A stretch of DNA of 64,000 nucleotides from Rhyacophila brunnea (GCA_022495005.1 JAGYXB010001103.1:372001-436000), one strand, 5' to 3'. Numbered from the stretch's first letter, positions 42,936 to 53,555 are shown. Notes: generated by a model not told the origin, from the sequence alone. Program-made: numbers and translations.

Positions 42936-43395
42936 AAAGACACCCAGTATACTCGATATAATGACAACGATGCGTTCAAATCACATGAAGAAAACAGTCG
43001 CCGAAACGTGCTAACGTGTCATTGTGAAATTTCAGTTGAAGCTGTTACGTGTGCATTGAATTACGATTGTCTCATTTTTTCAAACAACCTGCGTCACACA
43101 CTTAAAGTAGCACTGGTCTAAAATTGGAGCCTTCTGTTTAATATGGACGATTAGTAAAACAATCATAGACAACTTTCTTAATCACATTAGTATTGTTCAA
43201 TTAATATAACCATAGAATAATAATAAATTATCCAATATTTACGAATCTATTTTGTATGCAAAGTATCAAATAATGTTGTAGCAATATGCTAAAAACGTGT
43301 TATAAGTTATAAGCAACATATCATTAATAATAAACAATCACTGATGTACAATACGATTTACTCTGCTATTGGTATACCTGCGCTAGCGTTGTCAG
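42936..43395. other. No recognised feature
   Basis: AT-rich sequence; a 62-codon plus frame has no motif. Confidence 0.3.
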
Positions 43396-43690
43396 ACGTC
43401 CCGATTTTTGCAAAAATAGATAGAATAATAGAAATAGACTCAGCGGCACAGAAATGGCATCAGTTATTCAAGTTATTCCCGAAAAAAAAGACTAAAATAT
43501 TTTCAAGCTAATTTCATTTATTTTAAGCATACCAACAACTAATTGCTATACAGAACGGGTATTTTCTCAAATGAACTTAAAACGGTGAGATGCAAGATGC
43601 TATTGGGTTGATAAAATCGGAATTACTTGTTCAATTCAACATGACATGTTCATGTGCTGAATTTTAATAATGAAGAAAGAAACTCTTCAG
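43396..43690 (+). pseudogene. hAT transposase C-terminal remnant
   Basis: SIPTTNCYTERVFSQMNLKR is followed by a stop and then, in another frame, MQDAIGLIKSELLVQFNMTC and SCAEF. This is the pattern of the hAT C-terminal dimerisation region (usual order: SNxxxERxFS, then a variable stretch, then ...ELLV...). Upstream, TTGTCAGACGTCCCGATTTT at about 43399 resembles a hAT end. The rest of the transposase is missing. It is a different hAT lineage from the one at 60446-60808. Confidence 0.6.
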
Positions 43691-44335
43691 TCAAGTATAA
43701 GTAGGCGAGTGTCAGGAAAAAATATTGTTTAATATTACTATTTTGAGAGCTTGTAAAACATCATGCTGGCCTTTTGTACTTTATATCTTGCATTAAGCGA
43801 TGGACAGCATTAATTTTTATTTGTAGATATATTTGCTGTGAAACAATATATTATTTCAAATATTTTTTCGAAGAAATTCTAGAAAATCTAGCATTTTACT
43901 TTCTTATCCCATCTAGAATGTTTTTGTAAATAGTTGGTAGCACTGATCCGAAAGCAAATAAACTCCTCCCCCCACTTTGAATGCGAGTTCAAATATTTTA
44001 TGCAAAGAAATACGACGAAATAGTACCAATGTCGTCCGCAAACGTGTAGGAGTGATTGAGTGGTCGGCATTATATTTTTTCAGGACGTGGCCAACGTGAA
44101 TGACAGCGGTCCAGGACTTAAAGAAATGAAGGAGACGTTTAAGATGTAGTGGACAAAAAGCAGGTTGCCATGATGATTGATTTTGTTTTGCGTTACGTAG
44201 GCCTGTTAGCCAGGGGTTACTTAATTATACTAATTGAAGTAGTGACGATAAAACGAATACGAATTATAATACGAGTATAAACAAATAAACATTGGGATAT
44301 GAGCTTAAAAGGATTTAAAGATAATATATACATAT
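43691..44335. other. No recognised feature
   Basis: AT-rich; a patch at 44090-44150 (GACGTGGCCAACGTGAATGA) is slightly richer in G+C and may be a worn LINE piece, but I cannot show it. Confidence 0.3.
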
Positions 44336-44389
44336 TCGTCACTGTTCTGGCAGAAGACACTAATTCGAAAAAATGACATATTGACTTAT
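44336..44389 (-). mobile_element. Truncated copy of the 257-bp MITE
   Basis: TCGTCACTGTTCTGGCAGAA and GACACTAATTCGAAAAAATG match one end of 50844-51100. The copy stops after about 54 bp, where a fragment of the CATGGCCCCC family begins. Confidence 0.75.
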
Positions 44390-44398
44390 TTATATAAG

Positions 44399-44450
44399 GG
44401 CCCCCAAGCTACAGCACTGTCAGCCCCCCACCCCCCTTGTGGGGGCCAAG
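44399..44450 (-). mobile_element. Fragment of the CATGGCCCCC hAT family
   Basis: GGGCCCCCAAGCTACAGCAC, CTGTCAGCC and CCTTGTGGGGGCCAAG match the end region of 15300-15359. Only about 52 bp remain. Confidence 0.65.
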
Positions 44451-44729
44451 CGTGTGGGACATAAACCCACAACCATTACGTGTGCTTTATGTAGGTAACT
44501 ATGCGAGACAAGAAACACCAAATCTATGGAGTAACCGATGGAGCCTAAATTATAAGATAGTAGTCGTTAAAAATATTTAACTTAGGTTAATAATTAAAGT
44601 AATCATTTCACAGTTCAGGTTTATTTACAAGATATTTCACACTATTAGTTTACTCTAAGATTATTTTCCAGGGACGCATTGAGATTCTTGGCAGAATTTG
44701 TCAGATGTGTTTGGTAATAGTGTGAAGTG
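44451..44729. other. No recognised feature
   Basis: AT-rich spacer. Confidence 0.3.
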
Positions 44730-44799
44730 TGCTAAAATGGATCTTCAAATTGCTTATAGCTAATTTAATAATTAGTCTTAATAATCTTATTAAATATTC

Positions 44800-44940
44800 A
44801 CTTTCTTATATTATTTACAAAAAGATTTTTTCTATTGGTTATAATATATTTTCTCAGAAGTGTTTTAAAAATTATGTATATTCAATAATTAGAATGTTAC
44901 ATTCTAAAACCTTGTTAATTATTCGTTGCATAAAAAAAAA
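44800..44940 (+). repeat. SINE 2 tail fragment
   Basis: TTTTCTATTGGTTATAATAT, TATATTCAATAATTAGAATG and TTACATTCTAAAACCTTG followed by an A run match the 3' part of the 50005-50345 copy (opposite orientation). Confidence 0.6.
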
Positions 44941-45480
44941 AAATTAAAAATTTTAGTATAAATTGAGAATTGTTTCGAGACCTCTTTTTAAATCTTCTGA
45001 CGAATCGATTAAGTACGTCATCAGCGTCAAATAAAACCGCATATACTTATAGGTTTGTCTTTTAAGTATTCATGATTAGTTCTATTCATAATTACTACTA
45101 TGTCCGCATATCGTAAGTTATTGAAAATAACACGAATTAATAATTATATCCTTACTTTGATATTATAAGCTTCTAAAAAGAGATCAGCGTATTCGCGAAC
45201 ACACTGTATAATTTTATCGTGACTAAGTTTTACGAGGAGAATACTGTCTAGTTCGGGTCATCGTAAATGTTAACAATGCGGAAATGGATGCAAGTTCAGA
45301 GTAATCAGACCGACGGCAAATGAATTTATCGTAAATCCGCATTTTCCGAAGTGAATACAGACACGGGTCACGGAGTTTTGCCAATTAACGACGAAAGATA
45401 AAAATCAACGCCATCCGGTGATTAATTCAAAGACTTCCGCGCGAATCCGTTATATCGCGGATTCATATAAAGGTACTCAA
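44941..45480. other. Unrecognised, low-repeat stretch
   Basis: The stretch 45180-45470 is less AT-rich and has no partner in the window. ATCGTAAAT and CGCATTTTCCG-like words recur. It could be conserved non-coding or coding sequence of the host, but I see no frame. Confidence 0.3.
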
Positions 45481-45900
45481 TGCTTTGATAGCTGAACTCC
45501 TGTGTTACCTGCTAATTGTTTTGTGGACAAACTATATAATTATAAAAATCCTACATGACATTGTGGGGGAACTCAAAATCAATCAGTTCATCAGGTCTCC
45601 AATTGACACTGAGACCGACCTTCCCTCGTGTATAATATAAACAACAAAAATGGTGGACAGCCTGGCACTTGACATAAAGTTCAAGGTCAATGCTTTGATA
45701 GCGGAACTCCTGTGTTACCTGCTAATTGTTTTGTGGATAAACTAGATAATAAAAAAAATCCTACATGACATCGTGGGGTAGCTCAAAATCAATCAGTTCG
45801 TCAGGTCTCCAATTGACACTGAGACCAACCTTCCCCCGAGTATAATATAAACAACAAAATATGGTGGCCAGCCTGTCACTTTACATAGGTGCAAGGGCCA
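45481..45900 (+). repeat. Two-copy tandem duplication, 210-bp unit
   Basis: Unit 1 (45481-45690) and unit 2 (45691-45900) both run TGCTTTGATAGC...CTGTGTTACCTGCTAATTGT...CAGGTCTCCAATTGACACTG...GTATAATATAAACAACAAAA...CAGCCTG. Differences are scattered. The unit has no ORF shared by both copies. Confidence 0.85.
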
Positions 45901-46009
45901 GGCCACCCTAGGTATTACAAAATAATAAATACCAAATTAAAAACAGATCAAGGGCAAAGTAAAAAAGATTAATCTATACTCGAGGGAACTGCATCAGCAT
46001 TGTTTGTAT

Positions 46010-46147
46010 GTACATATTTCTACTGTTTAATAACATACTATCTATCTCTTTTTTTTTTATGTCATGTTGTGAACGTCTTAAACTTATAATTTGTAATGTC
46101 CACAGTATGTAAAAAATAAATAAATTGAATTGAAATTGAATTGAATT
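46010..46147 (+). mobile_element. Jockey/CR1-like LINE 3' end with TTGAA-type tail
   Basis: TTTGTAATGTCCACAGTATG followed by AAATAAATAAATTGAATTGA and further TTGAA repeats has the form of a LINE 3' UTR and microsatellite tail. It is comparable to 42701-42760 on the minus strand. No ORF part is seen before it. Confidence 0.5.
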
Positions 46148-46232
46148 CCACACGCGTATTTTTACTGAGAGAAAACCGCTCTCGGGGTTTTGTAGGTAGA
46201 GTGGTCTCTCTTTCGTTTCGATGATTTAGATA

Positions 46233-46509
46233 CAGGGAACTCATGAATAATGGGAACAGAATGGGAACCGATCTCGAGTAAGGAAGAATACGGGATAAAT
46301 TTAAACATGTGTCAAGAATACGTCATACGTAGAATACTGACAACTGCTCTCGGTTTATGCATTGACGCTCATTTAATATTTGTCTATTTATTACTATAAT
46401 GCGTGGTTCATTTTCGTAGGACACTCACACATTGAAAACAAAACCCTGCGTCAAAATTTACTGTATTGGTATATAGCCAATCGGAATTCTATTTATTGTC
46501 TGTTCTGTG
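46233..46509 (-). mobile_element. hAT-like MITE, family Y, minus copy
   Basis: It runs from CAGGGAACTCATGAATAATG to CTGTTCTGTG. The flanks tttagata and tttgaata match at 6 of 8. The interior has CGATCTCGAGTAAGGAAGAA and lost about 15 bp compared with 39673-39985. Confidence 0.8.
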
Positions 46510-46589
46510 TTTGAATATTATAGATTTAACAACACCCCAAGCGCCAGCTATATTTTTCTCTGTTTGTGTTTTTATGTGTTATACGCCAG

Positions 46590-46745
46590 GAGCAGCAATC
46601 AGGAAACGCTATGACCCTGGAAAGAATCGACGACGGGCCAGGTGACAAACTCATCACCAAGCATACTTTTCAACGGCCTCTGGCTGTCGCGAAGCCTCCA
46701 GAGATCGAACTAAATTCGCTTCCAATTCCGTACTGCTACTTTTAA
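46590..46745 (+). CDS. Candidate terminal coding exon of a host gene
   Basis: A T-rich tract (46549-46580) is followed by ATACGCCAG, a good splice acceptor. From 46590 one frame reads EQQSGNAMTLERIDDGPGDK, LITKHTFQRPLAVAKPPEIE and LNSLPIPYCYF and stops at TAA (46743-46745). The stretch is richer in G+C than its neighbours, has varied amino acids and matches no repeat in the window. AATAAA-like signals (AAAATAAATAAATTAC) lie about 130 bp downstream. The protein family is not recognised. If real, the upstream exons are outside the obvious repeats or outside the window. It could also be a worn transposon piece. Confidence 0.35.
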   Translation, partial: EQQSGNAMTLERIDDGPGDKLITKHTFQRPLAVAKPPEIELNSLPIPYCYF

Positions 46746-47929
46746 CAGTAAGTGACCTCAGGTCTCATGAGTTTATGTTTAAAACTGACGACAATATCAA
46801 CAAATTTATTTGATACGCCTGTCACAAAAGTGTACAATATAACCCAACAATCCTCTTCTAGCAAACAATACAAAAATAAATAAATTACAATGTAAATAAT
46901 TTTGTAACGATTTTTTTGGGTAATTTTTTCTTAAACTCTAAATTCTTTCTTCACGTAATAATGAAACATAAATGATATTAGTACAATACAATACAGTTAG
47001 ATTATGCTATACATTTAGCACTTGTTTAAAACGCACTTTAGCAACGGCTCTAACACGCGTGGTTAATTCTATTTTCTCTGCTAAAAGTGGTCCAATAGTG
47101 GTTAACACTTTCATCTCATTGTTTAGTTAGAAAACAATGGCTGCCATTAAAAACAATTTTCACAACAATGAAAGAAATAGCGCTGCGTCTGTGGACGATT
47201 TTAATTGTCTATGCTCGACTTGGCGGATATACTTTTACGCTTCATAAAAAATTGCAATGTTTTCTCAGTGTTACTCTTTTGTTTTACGTCGGAAAATGTG
47301 TGTATGCTATTATTTTAGTCAAAACATAAATATGGACAGATATATGCAGAGACGTCCTTCTCTTTCATTTTTAGTTTAAAATCGTCTTAAAATTTGTTAG
47401 GTACTGTCATATAATGATTTTATGTGTAGGTAAGGAATAGGTATGGATGGGAATGTAGGATAGGGATAAGCATGAGACTCGGGGAAATAGGATGCAGGGT
47501 CGTGGATGGTTTGACTTATTACCTCTAAGACCTCAGTTACCTGTCCGGCTACTACACTCATTCGTTGGATGTTCCTGTATAATAATAAAGTACATAAAGA
47601 TGGAATAAATATAAGTATCTCGGATTGAGCGCCACTCTATGATGATGCATAGAGACAATAGTGATAAGGAAAATTAAATGAAAAGCAAGTAGAGAAATTT
47701 CAACAATTGTATATTAATAAATAAGATAACTTGCGGGCTACAGTGTATAAAAATGTATAATTACTTAAGTGAATCACGAGCACCTAATGCGATACAATAT
47801 TTAAATAAATAAGAACAAAAACCCAAAAGCTAATTCGAAACAAAGACTACTTCGGTGGACCGTAACATAAATGAACAATAAATACCAATTATACAAAAGG
47901 CTCTCCAGCCTTTTCGCTGCCCTCGATTC
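46746..47929. other. Mostly unrecognised; short ORF at 47137
   Basis: AAACAATGGCTGCC at about 47132-47145 gives a well-placed ATG opening a frame of 38 codons (MAAIKNNFHNNERNSAASVD...) to a TAA near 47251. This is too short to call. The rest is AT-rich, with no repeat partner seen. Confidence 0.3.
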
Positions 47930-48268
47930 CTTCCAGGACGGAATCGAGGAGTGCGTCTTCAAACGTGTGGGGACCGTGGAGTTACTCCGATCTCCTGGCG
48001 TGGGGGGGACGTCCTTCAGATGATCATCGTCCACGTCTCCAAAACGTCAGGAAATCGAAAGCCCTGTGCCCAGGGTCCGAGGCTCGGAACTGGCCAAGAC
48101 GTCTGCTTCCTTCGAAAGGTCAAGACTGAGAGATCGACTCCCGCTTCACCTTCGTGTAAAAAGCCCGCTATCTCGTTTAGCGCCGGAAATAGTGTCACGA
48201 ACTCCGTACAAACTATCCCGTGCGCAGGCGCGATCCGGTCGTACTTTTGCGTAGTGTTGCCCTCGTAA
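47930..48268 (-). pseudogene. G+C-rich island with coding-like frames, unknown family
   Basis: About 340 bp at clearly higher G+C than its surroundings, with CpG-containing words. On the minus strand, a frame from 48231 reads APAHGIVCTEFVTLFPALNE and IAGFLHEGEAGVDLSVLTFR and on to a stop at about 48016. A second minus frame continues DDDHLKDVPPTPGDRSNSTV and SSIPSWKESRAAKRLESLL. Together they look like one reading frame broken by a frameshift. Two plus frames also cross the island. I do not recognise a family; a retroelement or a host gene fragment are both possible. Confidence 0.3.
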
Positions 48269-48270
48269 AG

Positions 48271-48869
48271 ACTTCCTTGACTTAGTGTGTTATGTTATAA
48301 AATAACATGACAGTACCTACTTACTTATTTTATTATTTATTTTCTGTTATCTTAAAATACACCATTAATCTTTTATAAACTATTTCTTTTAAACAACGAC
48401 TTATTCACAAGATTTGAGAATACAACATTGTTCCCAAGAAAATATCTAAAATTATGGCATTAAATCATATATAATTTAAAATATTTTATAGATAGAAGAT
48501 TATTTGAAGCGCCTAGTTTTAAATGCCTCTAAAACGGTTTTTGAAAATTTTTGATTTTGATTTTTGATTTTGAGTTAAGTATGTATTTAGATGGATATTT
48601 TTGTTACCTATATGACGGCTAAATATTGAACTTTATAAAACGCCAAAAACCGTCAATACGTATATGATGAAAAACTAGGGTAAATTTCAAAACCCGTTAA
48701 AATGGTAAGGGCGTGCTTTTCAAATACGTACCCCTAAAATGGATAAGCCAAAATACTCTTTAGAATAAAAAATAGGTACATAAAGTTCACAGATTTAATA
48801 GATATGAGTTTTTCTCATTTTTCTCAAAACTACCTAAATCATTTTAGGGGGTTTTGAAACTAGGCGCTT
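48271..48869. other. No recognised feature
   Basis: AT-rich; GATTTTTGATTTTGATTTTT-like simple sequence near 48553. GCGCCTAGTTT at 48510 is mirrored by AAACTAGGCGC at about 48858, so 48508-48870 may be a worn TIR element. Confidence 0.4.
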
Positions 48870-49150
48870 CATTTTTTATCTTTGATGATTTGGTTTAGGC
48901 AGGGTTTAATTTTTTAAGACCGTCTGTGAAAATAAAAAGTACGACTAATAAAGTGCACTATATTTTTTTCGGATCTCCACAGCATACCTCTACTATTATG
49001 GTTAAGTCTAGGCAGGGTTTAATTTGATTTTTTAAACTTACCAATATAATCTGCAATTTATATTCTTAGTTCAATGAAAACTTTAAATCAAACTTTAGTG
49101 TGACCTATTTATGTCGAAACTTTACATCCTACCTGCACTCTTCGGCTCAG
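48870..49150. mobile_element. Partial hAT-like element of the CAGTAGCAAAGGG family
   Basis: GGTTTAGGCAGGGTTTAATT, a second TCTAGGCAGGGTTTAATT and GTCGAAACTTTACATCCTAC with CTGCACTCTTCGGCTC follow the right part of 14122-14964 and 52374-52830. Confidence 0.6.
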
Positions 49151-49189
49151 AAACACATCAATTAAAAATATATATATATATGGTAACGG

Positions 49190-49360
49190 GCAGCACTTGA
49201 ATCGACATCCATCAGATTCCGAACAATGTGCTTTCCAATTTAGCCACCTGCATAATAACTAATTACGAAGAAATTAACGAATAGTCATTCAACTGATTAG
49301 TTTCTCAAATTTTGGTAATATTAGTTACCGGCTTTTGTGACTTAAATCAAGGTAGGTACT
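49190..49360 (-). mobile_element. SINE 2-related fragment with tRNA-like motifs
   Basis: On the minus strand GGTGGCTAAATTGGAAAGCA (A-box-like) is followed by TGTCGATTCAAGTG (B-box-like) about 30 nt later, and preceded by CCTTGATTTAAGTCACAAAA and GCCGGTAACTAA. The same order, GATTTAAAATACAAAAGCCG then GTGGCTCAATTGGGAAAGCA, is present in the 50005-50345 copy. Confidence 0.5.
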
Positions 49361-49697
49361 AAAAATAGATACTTACTTATTTTGATTTCTAGCCGGCATT
49401 TGGATCTCACAAATTATAGTCTTGAAGTAGGTACTACGTGTGTTTTTGTGTTTCAAAAATATGACATCATTTTCCATAAAAAAGCGAAGAGACTATTGCT
49501 TTTTTTTAAATTATATAACCTACATTTTAAATTTAAAAATTTGCCGGCGATATTAATTAATTTATTAGCCCAGGCTCCCTTTAAGACTAAATCTGGTCCT
49601 TACTGTACTTCAATATGGTCAACAACCGTCAATAAGAGAAGAATATTGTATGTAGTCGATCAAAAATAAATTATATCTACATTCCAATGGTTTTGAC

Positions 49698-49987
49698 CAG
49701 GGAACTCAGAAATAATGGGAACTGAAATACCTAACGGGTAAGGAGTAGCAGGTAACCAATCTCGAGTAAGGAAGAATCCGGGATAAACTTAAACACGTGT
49801 CAATAATACGTCATACGTCGAATACGCATTGACGCTCATTTAATATTGGTGTATTACAGACACTATTGCACGTGCATAATGCGTTTTTTTTATTTTTGTA
49901 GGAGACTCACACGTTCAAAACCCTGCTTCAAAATGTAGTGTATTGGGGTATAGCCTATCTGAATTCTATTTATTCATCTGTTCTGTG
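49698..49987 (-). mobile_element. hAT-like MITE, family Y, minus copy
   Basis: It runs from CAGGGAACTCAGAAATAATG to CTGTTCTGTG (290 bp). The flanks gttttgac and gctttgac match at 7 of 8. Confidence 0.85.
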
Positions 49988-50004
49988 GCTTTGACTTATC
50001 CTTC

Positions 50005-50345
50005 AAATGTATTCACTATAATTAACTATTTTTTTATTCAACGAATAATTCATAAGATTTAAGAATGTAACATTCTAATTATTGAACATATGTAATTTTG
50101 AAAACAATTCTGAGAGAATATATTATAACCAATAGAAAAAATCTTTCTGAAAAAAGTAAGACACCGGCAGGAATCGAACCTGCATCTCTCGGGTATCGCG
50201 CTCACACACATAGTCCACTATGCTAAAGGAGTCATACTTAATTACGAAAAAATTAACTATTGGCCTTTTTAATACTCACTGAAGTGCTTTCCCAATTGAG
50301 CCACTATTGGCAATCGGCTTTTGTATTTTAAATCAAAGTTGGTAT
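50005..50345 (-). mobile_element. SINE 2 with two tRNA-like units, minus copy
   Basis: Minus strand order: a first unit GTGGCTCAATTGGGAAAGCA (A box), then TATTAAAAAGGCCAATAGTT. A second unit follows with TTTAGCATAGTGGACTATG (A box), GATACCCGAGAGATGC and GGTTCGATTCC (B box), ending GCCGGTGTCTT. The body has TTTTTTCTATTGGTTATAAT and the tail TGTTCAATAATTAGAATGTT, CTTGTGAATTATTCGTTGAA. It has the B box of a good polymerase III promoter. Only one B box is clear; the first unit lost or never had one. Confidence 0.7.
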
Positions 50346-50349
50346 TACT

Positions 50350-50843
50350 TTAATCTCGTGTAAGTGTTTTCAAAATTATGTATGTTTCCACTGTAATTTT
50401 GATATTTTGTATATAAGAAAGTGTCCATTAAGTCAATGATCGTATGGTGACATTATGTAAATTTGTAATGATAATAATCCCATTGCGAAACCGTTCCATC
50501 GCAGTATATATTACACGGTATCAATCTAAGTAAATTGCTCCCAATTTTCTTAATCCTCAGTCGACAGGCCTTTAGACAGATTGCCCTCTAATTCTCTGCC
50601 TCGCCTCGCCTAGGCTTCAATCTTGGCGTTCAATCTTGCATACTAATCAACTCTAAATTGTTTAAAATATTACCTTAGATACTACTTAATATTATATATA
50701 CGTCCCCGTATCGAATATAATATATATTGAATATCTATGACCAGAGACAACACGTGTACTTACATAATCCATGATATAAATTATACAGAACAGGTATCTC
50801 AAAAACTGGGCCACGCGGTAATGTTAACTAATGTATTAGTATT
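50350..50843. other. No recognised feature
   Basis: AT-rich spacer with a short CTCTGCCTCGCCTCGCCTAGG patch near 50595. Confidence 0.3.
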
Positions 50844-51100
50844 TCGTCACTGTTCTGGCAGAAGACACTAATTCGAAAAAATTACATATTGAGTTAGTTT
50901 TACCAAAATGTTCCTTATTTCAAACTTTACCGTCTGGAAACCTTCTTAATAAATAAAAAGTCTTTATTTTAAAGTCATCCTTTTGACGATTACTTAATAA
51001 ACTCACTTGATAGACCATTTCAAATATTTTAAAAGCTTTAAAGTCAAATTACTCAAAACTAGTATTCTGCAGTTAGTGTGTTCTGCCAGAACAGAGAAGA
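50844..51100 (-). mobile_element. 257-bp MITE (TGTTCTGGCAGAA), copy 2
   Basis: Reverse orientation of 14364-14620, with the same length. The ends are TCGTCACTGTTCTGGCAGAA and, from the other side, TCTTCTCTGTTCTGGCAGAA. Confidence 0.85.
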
Positions 51101-51117
51101 TTTGGTATACACAACTC

Positions 51118-51756
51118 ATGTCCGGAAACTTGTACGTATGCAGTTCGCCGTATCACACTGAAAAACCGTGAAATGTCGTAAGTATCAGAAATATATCGCT
51201 GTATATTAAAGACCATTGGAGTTAAGCGCCCTCCACCGATACCGCTCCGCACTTCACTCGGTCTTAATCGATCGTATCGCGGGACCCTACAATTGGTGAT
51301 GTGAAGCATCTGAAATACTTGAGCTGGGAGTGTCCTGGGAGAAGATGCCCAAGACTTTGAGATGGACAAGACAACGCTCAAAGTGAGCTCTGACCGAGTT
51401 TAATGAGTTTATTTTAATGCAAAGTGCCAGGTAGAGAAAAACACATGGAAATTACGAAGTCCAACCTCTTTGGGTCGTATTTATAATACTGACATAAAAT
51501 TCATCTCTAAATAAAACACGGTTGTCGGTTTACACACGAAGCCAGCAGCAAACAAATTTTGAAAATAGCCGATATACTTGATTATTTGTTATGTTAGGTT
51601 GGATTAGGTTAGATCAGGTTAGGTTAGATTAGGTTTTCATTCTTGTATTCATGAATTTTGCCAAAATCAGCTATGAAAATTGAATTAATGTTCATAAGAA
51701 AGCTCACGGCGAACTGTCCCACGGTGAAATGTTTTATGTACAATTGACATGTAACC
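51118..51756. mobile_element. MITE family P, copy 4, with a 244-bp insert
   Basis: The ends are TGTCCGGAAACTTGTACGTA and CTCACGGCGAACTGTCCCAC. Compared with copies 1-3, the join TATTAAAGACC / GTCCAACCTC is split by a foreign insert at 51215-51458. It contains a TTAGGTTGGATTAGG type block. Confidence 0.75.
51215..51458. other. Unidentified 244-bp insert, G+C-rich
   Basis: The insert is bounded by comparison with the other P copies. It is richer in G+C at the left (CGATACCGCTCCGCACTTCA) and has open frames on both strands, the longest being minus-strand (within 51073-51381). I see no transposon ends, tail or TSD, and do not recognise the source. Confidence 0.4.
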
Positions 51757-52373
51757 CACACAACCAGGGCCTAATGTGGTTTCCACCAGGGTATCAACCC
51801 TATATTTTAAAATATACTATTAATACTATCGACCGAAGGTACTTGATTGAATTCGAATTTAAATCCATTAGAATCTAAAATATACTTTCAAACTTAGTAT
51901 GATTTTGATTTGGACGATATGTGGTTCCAACAAGATGGTGCAACATGCCATACAGCTTGTGACACAATCAACCTATTGAGAAAAAAGTTCAGTATAATGA
52001 TATACATTATATAATATCTTTTATTTGATAATCCTATAATAGGCTGTGACCAATAATTTCGGAACCGGAAATTTATATACTGCCATATTGTCTTCTCTTG
52101 GCAACCACCCAAACGGTCACGAAATTCAAAATAATCATTCAATATCTAAAACTCGTACAAATGTCATAATCTTGAGGTCTGTCTAAATTTTCTAAAATTA
52201 TAATTGTACGTTACGTATTCGAATTATAAATGTACGATTAAAATTAATTCTTTCGGAATTCGTTTGTTTGGAGTTTGGCTCGATATAATCAATCATTGAA
52301 TCGATTCTTGACATATTATATTTAAATCATTTAAATAACACATATATCCATTACTATGTATATATCACCGTCG
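51757..52373. other. No recognised feature
   Basis: AT-rich. An 82-codon minus frame (51894-52142) shows no motif. No repeat partner. Confidence 0.3.
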
Positions 52374-52830
52374 CAGTGTCGAAGGGTGGAGGTAGGCTGT
52401 TAATATCCGCCATAAACAGTGCACACTAAATTTTGTCAGTCATACGTATTTGTTTTCATTTAAATAATATTACAATTTACATATGGTGATGGTTAGTTTT
52501 TTAAATTCAATTAAACCCTGCAAATACCAAGCCAAAATAGATAATAGCCAAAAAATAATCAATATGTGTAATATGTATTCTTAATCCAACGAAAACAAAA
52601 TAAGTATGAATGCAAAAGTGTGCACAATTTTGCCGTATCGCCCAAAATACATAATATACCAAAACTATTATAGTTTGGTTTAGGCAGGGTTTAATTTATT
52701 TTTAAAAACTAACCAACATTATCTGTAAATTGTAGTCTTAGTCCAATAAACTAAGTAAGTAAAACTAATAAAGTTTAGTGTGCACTATTTATGGCGGATC
52801 TTAACAGCCTACCTCCATCCTTCGCTACTG
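52374..52830. mobile_element. hAT-like element, CAGTAGCAAAGGG family, 457 bp
   Basis: The left end is CAGTGTCGAAGGGTGGAGG and the right, on the minus strand, CAGTAGCGAAGGATGGAGG. TAGGCTGTTAA follows on both sides. It is shorter than 14122-14964 through internal deletion. The flanks do not match. Confidence 0.8.
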
Positions 52831-53231
52831 TGACAGGCATCTCCAACTTCAAGTAGGCTGTGATGATTTAGTATCAAAATTGGCAATTATTTGTCATACT
52901 TTCTCATTAGCAGCAAAACTTGAACAAACTTGTTATACTTGGCTGAGGACGCTGGGGCGTGTCGAACCATCATAAAGAAATACTTAAGTACTCAATTTTC
53001 CATTTTGTCGTGAAAATAATAATATGTGTATGATATCCTTTAGGCACTCATTGTCAAACTATTCTCCACTGTTGAAAAAGCCTATTGAGGAAGGAAAAAC
53101 TACCTATAAGTGATTCATATAATATTATCTTTCTCTCATTCCTGCGACAGTCAGGCAATACTAATCAAGTGATATGAAGAAGTCATTGAAGTTTTTTCTT
53201 CGTTAATTTTAAAACGACTTTCAAGTAAGCT
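52831..53231. other. No recognised feature
   Basis: Spacer without ORF above 64 codons or repeat partner. Confidence 0.3.
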
Positions 53232-53555
53232 CAGAGCTCGAAATGGACCGGAACGCACCGAAGAGCCGTTTCGGTTCGTAAAATCACCAAAATTATCGCT
53301 CCGTCTCGTAGACATATTAATTTGACAATGAGCTAACTTTGCCATTTAACGTAAAAATCTAAAAGTTTGTCCACACTGGTAACCTCATTAAATTTCACGA
53401 TAATTATCAAAAATTGTTTGAAAAAATTATTTTAATCGAAATTTAATGAGGTTGCCAGCAACTTGATGCCAATGTGGAAAATTATATTTATAATTATTAT
53501 TTTCATAAAATATTGAGCGCTCCGGTTCGTAAAATATTCCATTTCGAGCGCTGAC
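53232..53555. mobile_element. hAT-like element of the CGAAATGG family
   Basis: The left end is CAGAGCTCGAAATGGACCGG and the right, on the minus strand, CAGCGCTCGAAATGGAATAT. The inner CGCTCCGTCTCGTAG and GCTCCGGTTCGTAAAA are kept. gtaagct occurs just outside both ends (53225-53231 and 53557-53563), a probable duplication. A 26-bp inverted pair around AAATTTAATGAGGTTGCC / GGTAACCTCATTAAATTT lies inside. Confidence 0.75.

Noticed and set aside
51215..51458. 5S rRNA or snRNA gene in the P-element insert
   Set aside because: Some words look RNA-like, but I could not align it with the conserved 5S or snRNA order from memory, and no internal promoter is clear.
51587..51640. Interstitial telomere (TTAGG)n array
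   Set aside because: The TTAGG-like words are irregular, short and always at the same place inside MITE family P.
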